Of a stretch of 64,000 nucleotides of DNA, positions 12,101-22,815 are shown one piece after another (the first letter of the stretch is position 1; the number at the start of each line of letters is the position of its first letter). A model generated the notes under the pieces. The model searched no databases and was not told the origin of the DNA. It worked only from the letters and a program-made list of their open reading frames with translations. Made by a program: the position numbers and the translations under genes. This DNA is from Omphiscola glabra (taxonomy: Eukaryota > Mollusca > Gastropoda > Lymnaeidae). The stretch lies in NCBI GenBank assembly GCA_964017045.1, contig OZ024809.1, positions 5,603,012 to 5,667,011 of the forward strand. Reading direction: 5' to 3'.

Positions 12101-15100
12101 TGTTATTATTCTTTTTGGGGGGTGGGGGTGTTATAAAAATGTTGACATAATTACTTAGGGGAGGGGGAGTCATTGAAAGTTTGACAGTTGTTGATCATGG
12201 GGGGGGGGATAAAAAATTGCTTTAAAATTGTTTACGTAGTTAATGGACACCCCCTTCTAAAAGAAAATAATTCTTTAATTGATACCTTCTCTTCAACAGT
12301 TTTATACATTGTCTGCATTATTGTGTTCTTGAGTGCACTCATTGGAATGTCTGCTGCTTTTTGTGGGATTTTCTACTGGGTCATTGACTGGAACAGCCCA
12401 ACACTTCAAGGAGCCAGCAGTATTTTACAAGTAATCTTAGGGATTATTTTGTTTCTGTTGCTCCATAAATACTAATGCCAGTTTGTTTGTTTCTTAATTT
12501 CTAAGTGAAGCATTTTGTGGAAGTTGAAAAATGTTCTCAGTGAAATGAAACCTTCGTTGAATTACAAATTCTAATTATTATTTTTTTAAATACGCAATGC
12601 TACAACATTAATTTTTTTTTGCTTCTGCATTAATTAATTTTTTTACTACCCAAAAATAATGAATTGAAATTAGTTATCCCGACCTCTTCAAAATCACTGA
12701 GAAAATCACATGAAGTATTTGTCTTTGAATGACTGTTTAATCAACGCAAACCATGTTAATTTTTAAAAAATTCATTTTCATATAGAATAGAATTCAGTCT
12801 CTAAAAAATTTAAATACCCTTTTTTGATTTACAAAAATTTTACTTATTTTTGCCCTTATTTCCAGACGCCAGGAATGTCATTCAGACCGCAGCCAGAAGT
12901 AAGGTCAAATTTGATCAGGTTCTTGAAAGGTGACACAACCACCTACACTCACCTCATTGATCACATCGAATCTTATGTACTGTGTAAGAATTTTTTTCTT
13001 TTTAAAATTATTTATTGCCAATATATACTTAACTAATGCCTGTTCATCAGCCTGGGGCCATAAGCCATCTACAAGTGATCTCCATTCCTCTGTATTGCAC
13101 TTCTTCTTTTTTCACCTCTTTGTCCTCGAGGAACAGCAGCCGATCTTCATCGACATCCTTCCACCTACAAGAGTCCTCCAGGCATCACGATCCTGAGCCA
13201 ATCTCTTGAGCTTCCCCCGTGTGGCCAAGTTTCTTGGTATCTGCTTCCATTTCACTGCGCCAAGTGTTCCTCTGCCTGCTTTTTTCCGTTTTCCTTGAGG
13301 GTTCCAGTTCAGGGCTTGTCTAGTTTTGCTGGAGGCAGGTTTCCTGAGTGTATGGCCGATCCATCTCCATCTTCTCTAAAGGATCTTTTGTTTCTGCTTT
13401 GTCCGCTGCCACAGTTTCTGGTTGCTGATTCTGTCAGGCCAGTGAATCCCGAGATCCTTCTTAGGCTTTTATTGATGAAGGACTGAATTCTCTTCATATT
13501 CACAGCAGTGGTTCTCCATGTCTCTGCACCATATAGTAGAACAAGTGTTTGCAGACCCAGACATTCTTCATTTGTTAGAAGGCTGCCTGTGCCTTTCCAA
13601 CCCCATATTTTGACTTCAGCATCTGTCCCACCTTGCTTGTCCACAATGCTGCCAAGGTAGACAAAGCTCTCCACCACTTCAAGCTCTTCCTCTTCGAGTC
13701 TGATGGGTGCTGTATTGGTGGCATTGACTTTGAGGACCTTGCTCTTCCCTTTGTGTATATTAAGACCAATACATGCAGAAGTGGCTGCAATAGTTCTGGT
13801 TTTCTCCTGCATCTGTTGTTGGGTATGGGAGAGAAGGGCAAGATCATCAGCAAAATCAAGGTCGTCAAGCTGGTCCCACAAGGTCCATTGTATACCATTC
13901 CGCTTCTGCTGTGTGGATGTTTTCATCACCCAGTCAATGGCCAATAGAAACATGAAAGCCGAAAGCAAACATCCTTGCCTCACACCGGTCTTCACCTGGA
14001 AAGCGTCTGTCACCTGTTGTCCGTGGACCACTCGGCAGGTCATCCCCTCGTAAGAGTTCCTGATTACGTCCGTGATTTTCCGCGGCACTCCATAATGTCT
14101 CAACAGTCTCCAGAGGGTTTGCCTATCCACACTGTCAAAGGCTTTCTTGTAGTCAACAAAGTTGATGTAAAGGGGCGAGTTCCATTGCTCTAGGGTAATG
14201 CGCAGTGTTGCAATTTGGTCTGTACAGGATCTGTTGGTGCGTAAGCCAGCTTGTTAGTCCCGCAGCAGGGGGTTAACAGCGTCCTTCATTCTATTGAGTA
14301 GTACGCGGTTGAAAACCTTGCCTGGGGTGGACAGTAAGGTGATCCCTCTATAGTTGGAGCATGAGCTTAAGTCCCCCTTCGTTTGGATTTTAATGATTTG
14401 TATTGCACTACATCTAAGATATGTGAAGTGTGAATAGGAATTCATTCATATTTTTTAAAACTATAGTCCGGCCCCAGTGAAGCGGCCAGAGTTTTTAAAT
14501 AGTTTGTGGGCCCTGCATTATAGGGCTTGTCTGGTAATGTTTCCTGCGGCCTTCAGTCTTTTCCTTGTTATTTATCCAGCAACAGGCTCTTCTTCTTCTA
14601 TTTATTAAGGGCCCACGATCAATTTATTGATCATTATGGCTCCTATGAATGTAGATGGGATTTGCAATGTTTCTGTGCCTGGTGTTGATGAGGATATTTC
14701 ACTGGTTGCAAGAGTTACTTAGTGAGGGTATCATGCACTGGGGGCTGGAAGGCCTTAGGCAATAGACGCAAATGAGTCAAGTGTTGTCGCCTCAACTGTT
14801 CCTTTTGAAAGATTGTTGGCATGTCCTTATCATTAGTTACTTGTTGGTTGAGTTTGGCCACTTTTATATTTAAGATCCATCTCAGGCAAGTGTTTAATCC
14901 TGTTTGTGCCTGCGGATACTTTCATTATCCGTTAAATGGCAGGGGAGGAGTAGACAAGGGATTTCCTGTTTTCACTCCTCGTACCACCTTGTGTGTTATT
15001 CCCTCCTAGGAGATAAGTATGAGCCTCACTTGCTAACACATAGCCGTCAAGTGTGAGTATAAACTATGCATTTAACAAACAGGGCAGCTACCAGTGTGAT

Positions 15101-18100
15101 TTTTTTATTTTTTTTTCCAGATTAACTTCCTATGTGTCTCCTTATTCTGACTATAGGTGTGATATTAATAAGAATATTTGGTTTAAACTTATATACATTT
15201 GATTTGAATGGTGGAATATAGGACAGAGATGTGTCTCTAAATTCTGACCATAGGTGTGATATTAATAAGAATATTTGGTTTAAACTTTTGTAAATTAGAT
15301 TTGAATGGTGGAATATAGGACAGAGATGTGTCTCTAAATTCTGACTATAGGTGTGATATTAATAAGAATATTTGGTTTAAACTTATATACATTTGATTTG
15401 AATGGTGGAATATAGGACAGAGATGTGTCTAAATTCTGACTATAGGTGTGATATTAATAAGAATATTTGGTTTAAACTTATATACATTTGATTTGAATGG
15501 TGGAATATAGGACAGAGATGTGTCTCTAAATTCTGACTATAGGTGTGATATTAATAAGAATATTTGGTTTAAACTTATATACATTTGATTTGAATGGTGG
15601 AATATAGGACAGAGATGTGTCTCTAAATTCTGACAATAGGTGTGATATTAATATTATATTTGGTTTAAACTTATATACATTTGATTTGAATAGTGGAATA
15701 TAGGACAGAGATGTGTCTCTAAATTCTGACTATAGGTGTGATATTAATAAGAATATTTGGTTTAAACTTATATACATTTGATTTGAATAGTGGAATATAG
15801 GACAGAGATGTGTCTCTAAATTCTGACTATAGGTGTGATATTAATAAGAATATTTGGTTTAAACTTATATACATTTGATTTGAATGGTGGAATATAGGAC
15901 AGAGATGTGTCTCTAAATTCTGACCATAGGTGTGATATTAATAAGAATATTTGGTTTAAACTTTTGTAAATTAGATTTGAATGGTTAAATATTTAACAGA
16001 GATTGTTAAATGCTAAAATAGGGCTGTCTTCTAATTGTTGCTCAATAAACTGAACATTTAAATTAGCAAAACTGATTACATTTTGTTAGACAAACTGTTA
16101 ACCACTTTATTAGACAAAATTGTTTTTCCTCACAGATTATGAAAACGAGCTCCAAGTAGGTGACCGATATAAGGATTGTAGCGAGATCAGAAAGCGTCGC
16201 ACAGATGAACTGGACAAAGTTTGCGTGTTTGACCCCATTGTGTTTGGCAGCCTCTGTGTCAAGCAACAAAATTATGGATTTGATGATGGGCAGCCATGTG
16301 TTTTGCTGAAGTTAAACAAGGTTTGAAAATGGCCTGTATTTCCTGCAGTTTTTAGATAAATGTTAACATACATGTTAGGGATATAATTTACAAGGAATAC
16401 ATATTATGTTAAAACTGCCTTAATGCCTGGACAAGTACTGGGCTTTCAGTTTCAGGGTCACTTTTTTCAAAATAATTTGTTCTGTCAGAGAAAACAAGAA
16501 CTCATTTTCTTTCCTTATGTTCCTGTTAGTTTTTTTAAAAACCTTGCTACTTACTGTTACTAATATGGAGAAATTAATCTCTTATTTAAGTGTATGGCTC
16601 ATTCTAAAACAGTACACAACAAAAGACGATACCAAATGATAAATACAATAACAAAGAATATGATACTCAAACTAGGGCTAATTACAATTAATAAGTTTTA
16701 ATATGTTAATGAATTACAAAATCAAAAGAAATATAATTAAAACTATTGACTTACAGTATATTGTTTGGCTTAAATAAAATACAATGTGCAATAGTTGTAC
16801 AATGATGAAAAGAAATCTAAACACAATAAACAAATCTCTGTCTCGTAGCAAAAATAATACATGCGATAGTATCTCGTGATAAATTCATAAATGATCTGCC
16901 TCCCTCTGTTATTCAATCTATCTGCCTTTTATAGTCGGTTTCTTTAGATGAAACAGAATATGCATTGTACTCACTCCGGCTTTTTCTCCAATTTTCTACC
17001 ATATTTGAAAAGAACAGACTGGATTTGTTAATTGTAGCCGAGGTCAAAGAGAGACTATAAATAGTACGCTACCCTAATGATAGCGCAGTATAGCCAAATA
17101 GGGTCAAACTGAGTTCACAGCACAGGGAAAGAATGAAGCACACAAGTCGTCTAAATAACAACCTTTTAAAAATAGGATTGCAATAGATAAATTGGAATAA
17201 AAAAAGTTTACCTAAATAAGTTAAATTAACTTGTTAATCTGTTCGTTAATTTTTTGTATTCCAAAATAAATTAGGTTTTAATATTTCAATTTTTAAAAAA
17301 ACTTAATGTAAATGTATACAAAAATAAAATTTATTTGATACTAAAAAAATAAATATGAGGAAAGTTAAGTGTTATTGACGGAAATATTCTTCTAAGTAAC
17401 TGTCTGTTCCTTTAAGCATCTAATTTGAGTCTAGTTACCCGTAGAAGTTATATTTGGTGCACATTTACAGATCATAATAAATTTTAATCAAAATTTGTAT
17501 GAATTCTTATCTATTTTGAAATATAAATAGTTAAATTTCAAAGGTGCCTCGGCAAAGCAAGGATAATAATAACTGCAATAATTAAGCATAGTACAATTAT
17601 TTAAAGGAAATATTTGTAATGGCAGGTTGGCTGAGTTGTTCAGGGTCTCCTGGTACTTTGGTTATCATGAGTTTCATTCTCACCTAGGCAGCTTTATGAG
17701 GAACAACAGTACAATTTATTTTCTCCCATGCAGGTGTTTAATTGGATACCTGAAGAATATACACCTGAAACTGTCCCAGACCTGATCAAAGATGACTGGA
17801 AGGAGGAGGATCCTTGGTGGATTCATGTACGATGTGATGGGGATGTGAGTACTGTACTCAAATTATGAGATTTATATAACAGTTGCATTTTTAAATCTAC
17901 AACATTGACTGTTCTCTCCTATCTGATTTCTCCTTGTTTTTTAAAATTGCAATCACAAGCAGGTTTCAAAATTTGCAACCTATTTTATTTTATTTTTTTA
18001 ATTTGTAACCCTTAAACATTAAATTTTGTTTTAAAAAACAATCATTGTCTATGCCAGGTGCCAATCATTTAAAAGATTTGTGATGGATTATTAAAGAATT

Positions 18101-19599
18101 GAGGTTAAATTCTGATTAAATTTTACTGATGTAATATGGTTACCTTAGCAGAACCCTCCTCATATAGACTGTCATGGCTTCTTTAAATGAGACATAGCAT
18201 TTGACCTAGGAGTAGCCTAAGTGTTAAGGCATTGTCCTATTAGAAATTAGCCAGGGGAAATGGAACTACAAACCAAGCATGAGAGCTGCTCTTGGTGACT
18301 GGAAGAAAAAATACTTTAACTTCTGTAGTCATAAGATGGCAGCCAATTAGGCAAGGGATTTGTAATCAGTCACCAGTTGTGGTATAGTTTAAACATCTTG
18401 GTATATATATTTTATATGCCCATGGTAGACCCCCCACAGAAAAAAAAAAAAAAATGTGATATTGTTGGGGAATCAATATATAAGTATATAGAACTTTCTT
18501 CAGACATTTAAAATGTGCCATTTATTACATTGCTGTTGACATAATCTGGCACTAAGTCAATATTTAATTAACGTCCGATCGCCATATATGTTGTTTATTT
18601 TTATTAACTTACTTCTAACAAGTTTGTTTTAAATCTGCAACGAGAATGCCAAGTCTTTTTTATCTCATCCCCCCCCCAAATTGTATAGTTTGAAATGCCA
18701 GGAGTTTAATTATAAGAGCAGACAGTCACTAGGTACTAGATATAAAAGTTTAAGTAAGTGTAATAATGTGAATCATTTGATTTAAGTCAACCAGACCAGA
18801 GTATTGGAGTAAATTTTAAAAAAAACAAAAGAACTTGCATTGTTTTAATTGTTAATAAATAGCAACTAAATAAACATTTAGTGTGATCTCCATCATGAAG
18901 TTTTTACTAAATTCTGGGTGGTTTAAGATTATATTTATTTTGTTATTTCACAAATAGATCAGGTAATAATGGGGGAGACTGCAATCAGGTTAGCACAATA
19001 GGAAATTAGTAAAACCAGTAAGGTTAAACCTGATTAAAGGAACGCAACAAAACAACGAACATGTCGGCAGGAAGCCTTCATCAGCAAACAAACAGAAAAA
19101 CGAATAAAATTAAAAAATGTATCAAAACATATAATGTAGCACTTAGCTTAGAAGTAGTGTCCAAGAGGGCAGCAAAAGATTTGACAAGATTTGGGTCTAA
19201 GGCAGCATACAAAACAGAAAATGATACCTTGCAGACTACAGCAAGGTCTTTTACTCGCCCTGGCCCATATTTTAACAAATGCCTAAATGACCCCCAAATT
19301 GCAGCTAATGGAAGATTATGTTATTTTATATAATCCTTTTGCTTTTGTTTGATTTTCAGGATGATACTACCCGAGAGAACATGGGAGACTTGTTGTATTT
19401 CCCAGCACAAGGTTTTCATTTCAAGTACTTCCCTTTTCTCAACCAGCAAGGTTACAGGTCACCGTTAATGTTTCTTCGCATGGATAATCCCCGTCCTGGT
19501 GTTCTCCTGATGATGACCTGTCGAGCTTTTGCCAAAAATATAATCCATGACAGAGTGGAACAAGTGGGTCAAATTCATTTTGAAGTTCTTGTGGATTAA
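8956..19599 (+). CDS. ATP1B: Gene B: Na+/K+-ATPase beta subunit, six exons, 318 aa
   Basis: Complete beta-subunit gene. Exons are 8956-9127, 12300-12430, 12866-12983, 16136-16320, 17734-17844 and 19360-19599 (957 nt including TAA). All introns are GT-AG, with phases 1, 0, 1, 0, 0. The protein has a 57-residue cytosolic N-terminus, one membrane span (VLYIV... equivalent, FLYIVCIIVF to FYWVIDW), and an ectodomain with all six family cysteines (YKDC, DKVC, GSLC, GQPC, VRC, MTC) and the immunoglobulin-like C-terminal region LLYFPAQGFHF ... FEVLVD. Length fits the family. I find no N-X-S/T sequon in the whole protein, which is unusual. It should pair with an alpha subunit to form a Na+/K+ pump; a role outside the pump is possible. 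Its head-to-head neighbour is gene A. Confidence 0.93.
11061..12253. mobile_element. DNA transposon of unassigned family with 21-bp terminal inverted repeats
   Basis: The left end has GTCCATTAATTATGTCAACA (from about 11067). The right end, reverse-complemented, has GTCCATTAACTACGTAAACA; 18 of 21 terminal positions agree. Both ends continue into G-rich sequence. The interior carries an ORF fragment at 11617-11868. No target duplication could be defined. Related ends (CGTCCA..., GACGTCA) occur near 7559, 8268, 10180 and 26370. Confidence 0.6.
11569..11868 (+). pseudogene. ORF fragment inside the DNA transposon, possible transposase C-terminus
   Basis: Open from the stop at 11566 to TAG at 11866-11868, with no good AUG. 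It reads SHVEKACSTALTIHKK, then PPAPRLMQVAARRERE, and an acidic C-terminus (LDEDDVDLSG, ENDKSA, PWEDDSS*). I do not recognise the family. Its position between the inverted repeats suggests it is the 3' part of the element's own protein, 5'-truncated. Codon use looks coding-like and there are no internal stops over about 100 codons. Confidence 0.45.
12300..12430 (+). CDS. ATP1B: Gene B exon 2 (transmembrane helix)
   Basis: Acceptor CTCTTCAACAG, donor CAA/GTAATC, 131 nt. It encodes LYIVCIIVFLSALIGMSAAF and on through FYWVIDWNSPTLQG to SSILQ. The acceptor lies about 46 bp from the end of a DNA transposon (11061-12253). Confidence 0.92.
12866..12983 (+). CDS. ATP1B: Gene B exon 3 (proximal ectodomain)
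   Basis: Acceptor TTATTTCCAG, donor CTGT/GTAAGA, 118 nt. Encodes TPGMSFRPQPEVRSN through IESYVL. Confidence 0.9.
13030..14450 (-). mobile_element. RTE-like LINE reverse transcriptase remnant
   Basis: The minus frame from about 14445 reads CSNYRGITLLSTPGKVFN (RT motif 2), a stop at about 14253-14251, then an open stretch to 13309. That stretch has VKTGVRQGCLLS (motif B), the catalytic FADD (residues 93-96 of the 273-aa frame) and VESFVYLGSIVD (motif D/E region). After a frameshift near 13440 another frame carries [12 protein letters not shown], the 3' signature also seen at 7960-8285. The endonuclease half is missing. It is inactive: 5'-truncated, with a nonsense codon and a frameshift. It lies antisense in intron 3 of gene B. 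Confidence 0.88.
14455..15125. other. Unassigned intronic stretch
   Basis: Intron 3 of gene B between the LINE and the satellite. More GC-rich than its surroundings, with GGCCCTGCATTATAGGGC and a TTATCCGTTAAATGGC stretch. It may be the 5' part of a mobile element, but I can show neither ends nor coding sequence. Confidence 0.35.
15131..15986 (+). repeat. 97-bp satellite, about 9 tandem copies
   Basis: Landmark GGACAGAGATG starts at 15221, 15318, 15415, 15510, 15607, 15703, 15800 and 15897, giving spacings of 97, 97, 95, 97, 96, 97 and 97. Units contain GGTGTGATATTAATAAGAAT and TTTGGTTTAAACTT. Copies are nearly identical; the first and last show the most change. It lies in intron 3 of gene B, ending about 150 bp before exon 4. 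Confidence 0.95.
16136..16320 (+). CDS. ATP1B: Gene B exon 4 (ectodomain, two disulfide pairs)
   Basis: Acceptor TTTTTCCTCACAG, donor AAG/GTTTGA (weak). 185 nt with four cysteines and YGFDDGQPC. The array of 97-bp repeats ends about 150 bp upstream. Confidence 0.92.
16321..17733 (+). other. Gene B intron 4
   Basis: 1.4 kb of AT-rich sequence. A tRNA-like segment lies at about 17620-17700; otherwise nothing recognisable. Confidence 0.5.
17620..17702 (+). repeat. tRNA-like segment, possible SINE head
   Basis: TGGCTGAGTTGTTCAGG resembles a pol III A box, and GAGTTTCATTCTCAC, about 40 bp on, resembles a degenerate B box. Acceptor pairing is poor, so it is not a functional tRNA gene. It could be the start of a tRNA-derived SINE. 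Confidence 0.3.
17734..17844 (+). CDS. ATP1B: Gene B exon 5 (ectodomain)
   Basis: Acceptor TCTCCCATGCAG, donor GAT/GTGAGT, 111 nt. Encodes VFNWIPEEYTPE through WWIHVRCDGD. Confidence 0.92.
17845..19359 (+). other. Gene B intron 5
   Basis: 1.5 kb. Contains an A tract near 18440 and the dispersed repeat copy at about 19029-19190. No exon candidates other than exon 6 at its end. Confidence 0.5.
19029..19190. repeat. Dispersed repeat, copy 2 (related to 5525-5720)
   Basis: GGAACGCAACAAAACAACGA, then CAAACAAACAGAAAAACGAA and GAGGGCAGCAAAAG, parallel the blocks in gene A intron 1. It lies in intron 5 of gene B. The open frame here runs into exon 6 only by chance. Confidence 0.4.
19360..19599 (+). 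CDS. ATP1B: Gene B exon 6 (C-terminal ectodomain and stop)
   Basis: Acceptor TTTGATTTTCAG, then DDTTRENMGDLLYFPAQG and on through KNIIHDRVEQ to FEVLVD and TAA at 19597-19599. It holds the sixth conserved Cys (MMTC). Confidence 0.93.
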   Translation, partial: DDTTRENMGDLLYFPAQGFHFKYFPFLNQQGYRSPLMFLRMDNPRPGVLLMMTCRAFAKNIIHDRVEQVGQIHFEVLVD

Positions 19600-21245
19600 T
19601 TATATATATGTTATAATTATCTAAGGAAAAAAGGCATACTTGATAATACTTTTAGTTTTAATTTGATAGAGAAAACTCATTTGTACTATTTAATGGTAGA
19701 ATTGACCTTTGTGTGTGGATTTCATCCACTAGTAATAATTTGTGAATTATCTGTTCAAAGGATAATTGAAGGCTAATAGAGTTTTAATAAATTAAATTTA
19801 TTCTCTGGGGATAGTTATAAATTTCAGGGGCAATAATTATTGTCTTAAGTTATATTATTAGCTATCTCCCTTGCATCACAAAATATTTTGGACGGATGAG
19901 AATTGTGTTTTAAAGCATAAATGATGTTGTGAGATTGATTGAATACTAATTTTATTATTTTAGGGAATATAGTTTGTGAGTAAGGTTTACTTTTTTTTTA
20001 ATCAAGGACTATCCACTGAATTAATTGTTCTTGTATATTTTTGTGCATTATATTAACTTTTATGGCAGTGCTAACACATAAATCTTTGCCTCTCATAAAA
20101 TGATCTGTTTGACATATCTCCAATTTATGATCTCAAAGGAAGATTCTACACGTATACTCTGATATCTGGCTAATATTCTGTAATATGGATAGCCATAAAG
20201 CAAATCCTTTTTCCCTCATTTAAACGTATGCATCTCTTTATTTTTTCAAATTTTCTATATTTAAAATGTATATACAGATAGGGCTTATTGGAGGCATTTT
20301 ATTATTTTTCTACAGATTGTTCTTATATTTCTCTGCAGAAAGCTCAGTACTGCATTAATCTATCCTTCCTATGAGAGCCTGATTTCTATGTAAATAATGA
20401 TTAGTTTGAGCTGTACATTGCTTACCATGACTTGTAGTCTATTACATAAAATATTTTACCATCGTTGATCTGACTTATCAATTCCTTATACAACTGTAAA
20501 TGACATTCCAAATCATTATTTTTTTTTAAGCAATTCCATGCCTGCTCTTGTATCTATATTTTAAAGACAGCCTTTTTGCTTGCATCATTCCACGGTGACA
20601 TTTAATTTACAGGTCATTGTATTTCCTTTTAACATGACCTTTGCCCACATAAGATCTGACAGTGTTGACATATTTTCAAGACAAAATTTACTTACTATGA
20701 TCTCTGCAAATTTAACGTCTAGCATAAAAATGTTTGGCTAGGACAATGTCATAGTTAGAGCGGTATAGTTTATTTTTAAACTAGAAATAACCCGCAATGT
20801 GTGAACTTCCCATCTACTAAAGTTACTTGACAAAATGTGCATTCAAGTTACGCACCTCATAAAAACACACCAATAAGTGCCAATTCGGAAAAGGCCCTTT
20901 AAATTATATTGGGGGGCACACTCCCATTTTTTAAAATGGTATTTCTTAGGGAGTCAAAGTAAGATTTAATTTTTAAATATGTAACCACTGAATGTGAACT
21001 TTTGACCTCAATAAATTATCTTGAATGTAAGCTATTTGACATGAACAAACTTCCTTCTTGTGCTGTAACTGTAAATATCATCTGCAGAATCTCCTCTACT
21101 AACCAGATGCTCAGTTCTGGTCTTATTTTTCTCACATCCTGACTTTTTATTTCTGTAATGGAAATCCTCAAACTAAATCCCTATTGCAATGTATAAATAA
21201 AATAATAAAAAAAATGTTTTTGAACTTAAGATTCTTGTCTTGTTG
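19600..21245 (+). other. Gene B 3' UTR and downstream sequence
   Basis: 1.6 kb that is free of tandem repeats, unlike the sequence that follows. The AATAAAATAATAAA cluster near 21195 would suit the end of a long 3' UTR. No ORF is supported. Confidence 0.45.
19786..19791 (+). terminator. Candidate polyadenylation signal of gene B
   Basis: AATAAA about 190 bp after the stop codon. Further AATAAA copies occur near 21005 and 21195, so a longer 3' UTR is equally possible. Confidence 0.4.
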
Positions 21246-21614
21246 TTATTTTTTTATATTTAAGCTTCTTTCCTCTTGAATTTAGTGATCTTTATTATTC
21301 TGGACCCTAATGACTTATTATTTCAGTGCTTCCCAAAGTTTTCATTGAGACGCCATGGCAGGATTTTAATCACATTGCAGCAGCGGCTGGCGCCCATTGT
21401 ATTGATTACCGTCCTTTAAAGATTTGGGGTTAAATTTCATGTTTTTGTGTACCGGTGGCTAGGAACTTGACATGTCCCAGTCCAAATACCACCAAACTAG
21501 GAACGTGACCACCACTCTAGGAATGTGAGGACATGTCCCAGTCCACAGGTCACCACTCTAGGCATTACTGACTAATTTGGTTTCAGTGACTACACATTTT
21601 TTTATAGTTTAGAG

Positions 21615-21829
21615 CAGGGGTCTCCAAACTACGGCCCTCGGGCCGGATCCGGCCTTCGGGCCTGGGAACGGCCCGCGAGGCCAGTTCAACCGGCCCGCCG
21701 ACGGTACTTGAAATTTCGTTCTGGCTTGAAATTATTGTACGTAATCATCCGGCCCACGCTCGTCATTTTTTTTTTTTTTTTTTTTTTTTTGTTATCCGGC
21801 CCGCCGTGAAAAAAGTTTGGAGACCCCTG
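21615..21829. mobile_element. hAT-type MITE with perfect 8-bp target duplication
   Basis: Inverted termini CAGGGGTCTCCAAACT and GTTTGGAGACCCCTG, flanked by GTTTAGAG on both sides (21607-21614 and 21830-21837). The interior is GC-rich (CGGCCC/GGGCC runs) with a T tract of about 23. There is no coding capacity. Termini and duplication size are those of hAT elements. Confidence 0.9.
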
Positions 21830-22120
21830 GTTTAGAGGAAAGGGGGAAACATAACATTTGTATATAAATTTCTTCATTATTGGTTGCAGGGAGGCAATTT
21901 CTAATATAGAATATTAAAACTGCATCCTCCATAGTGGAAAGGTTTTCTTCCAACAGTCGTGTCATTTGTGTTCGACATAGCATTATGCCCCCCCCCCCCC
22001 TCCCTTCTACCCTATTCATTTATTCTAGTGAACGCATTTGAAAGCTTCTTTTTAATATCAGTGTTTAAAAACCTTTTGTTAAAATATCAGGATTATTCAT
22101 ATCAAGTTTGAAAGTTTCCT

Positions 22121-22260
22121 TCAATGATTTCTTAGTGCTTGTCTCCATGTAAGACTCAATGATTTCTTAGTGCTTGTCGCCATGTAAGACTCACTGATTT
22201 CTTAGTGCTTGTCTCCATGTAAGACTCACTGATTTCTTAGTGCTTGTCTCCATGTAACAC
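22121..22260. repeat. 35-bp minisatellite, 4 copies
   Basis: Four units of exactly 35 bp containing GATTTCTTAGTGCTTGTC, with one to four substitutions between copies. Confidence 0.95.
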
Positions 22261-22815
22261 CGAGAGATGGATTACAATGAATTGTGTTGTAAAATTGAGA
22301 AGAATGGCAACTATTTGCACTCCTAAAGTTTGTCTGTGATGTCAAGATTAGTTCAAGGGCTCAGCCTCACAAATGTCATTTTTTTTAAAGCTTGAAATTT
22401 GTGTTTGGTGACGTAAACATAATAAGGATGCTGGATCATAGATGATGTAGTGGTGGCGTATCACCCCAGAGATGACCTGTCAAGAGGGTTTGGGGGGAGA
22501 TGTCCAAAATAGAAATATTGTAAATGAAAGAAAGTCTCCTCTTAAAGGATTTTTATAATAAATTTGGACTGTTTTCGCACTTATTAATCTAGTTTCAAAT
22601 TTCTCCCCTGCATAAAGCAGGGTTCATTAAATGTTGAGTGGGGGGTGGGGGGCAGGTCACTGTTGGGGGCAGGACTTAAGATTGTAAACTATCTCAACTA
22701 ATTCTTCGGCACACTACTCGTATCCTATTGGTAGTGCAAAGAACAGGAACGGAATACGCCAATATTTAAAATGAACAAAACTTATTCGTATCTCAATAGG
22801 ACGTATGGGCCTTCT

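Larger units (their letters stand above)
9128..12299 (+). other. Gene B intron 1
   Basis: 3.2 kb. Between 9270 and 9500 there is a weak two-copy repeat (CTCTCACTCA.G.CACT...). A poly-C tract of about 22 bases lies near 10237, preceded by a GTCACAAAATGTGAGACC / TATGTCATAAACCTCTGC block that recurs near 26455. The right half is the transposon at 11061-12253. I see no host coding sequence. Confidence 0.5.

Noticed and set aside
13633..14193. Plus-strand open frames of 70-116 codons
   Set aside because: They are antisense shadows of the minus-strand LINE reverse transcriptase.
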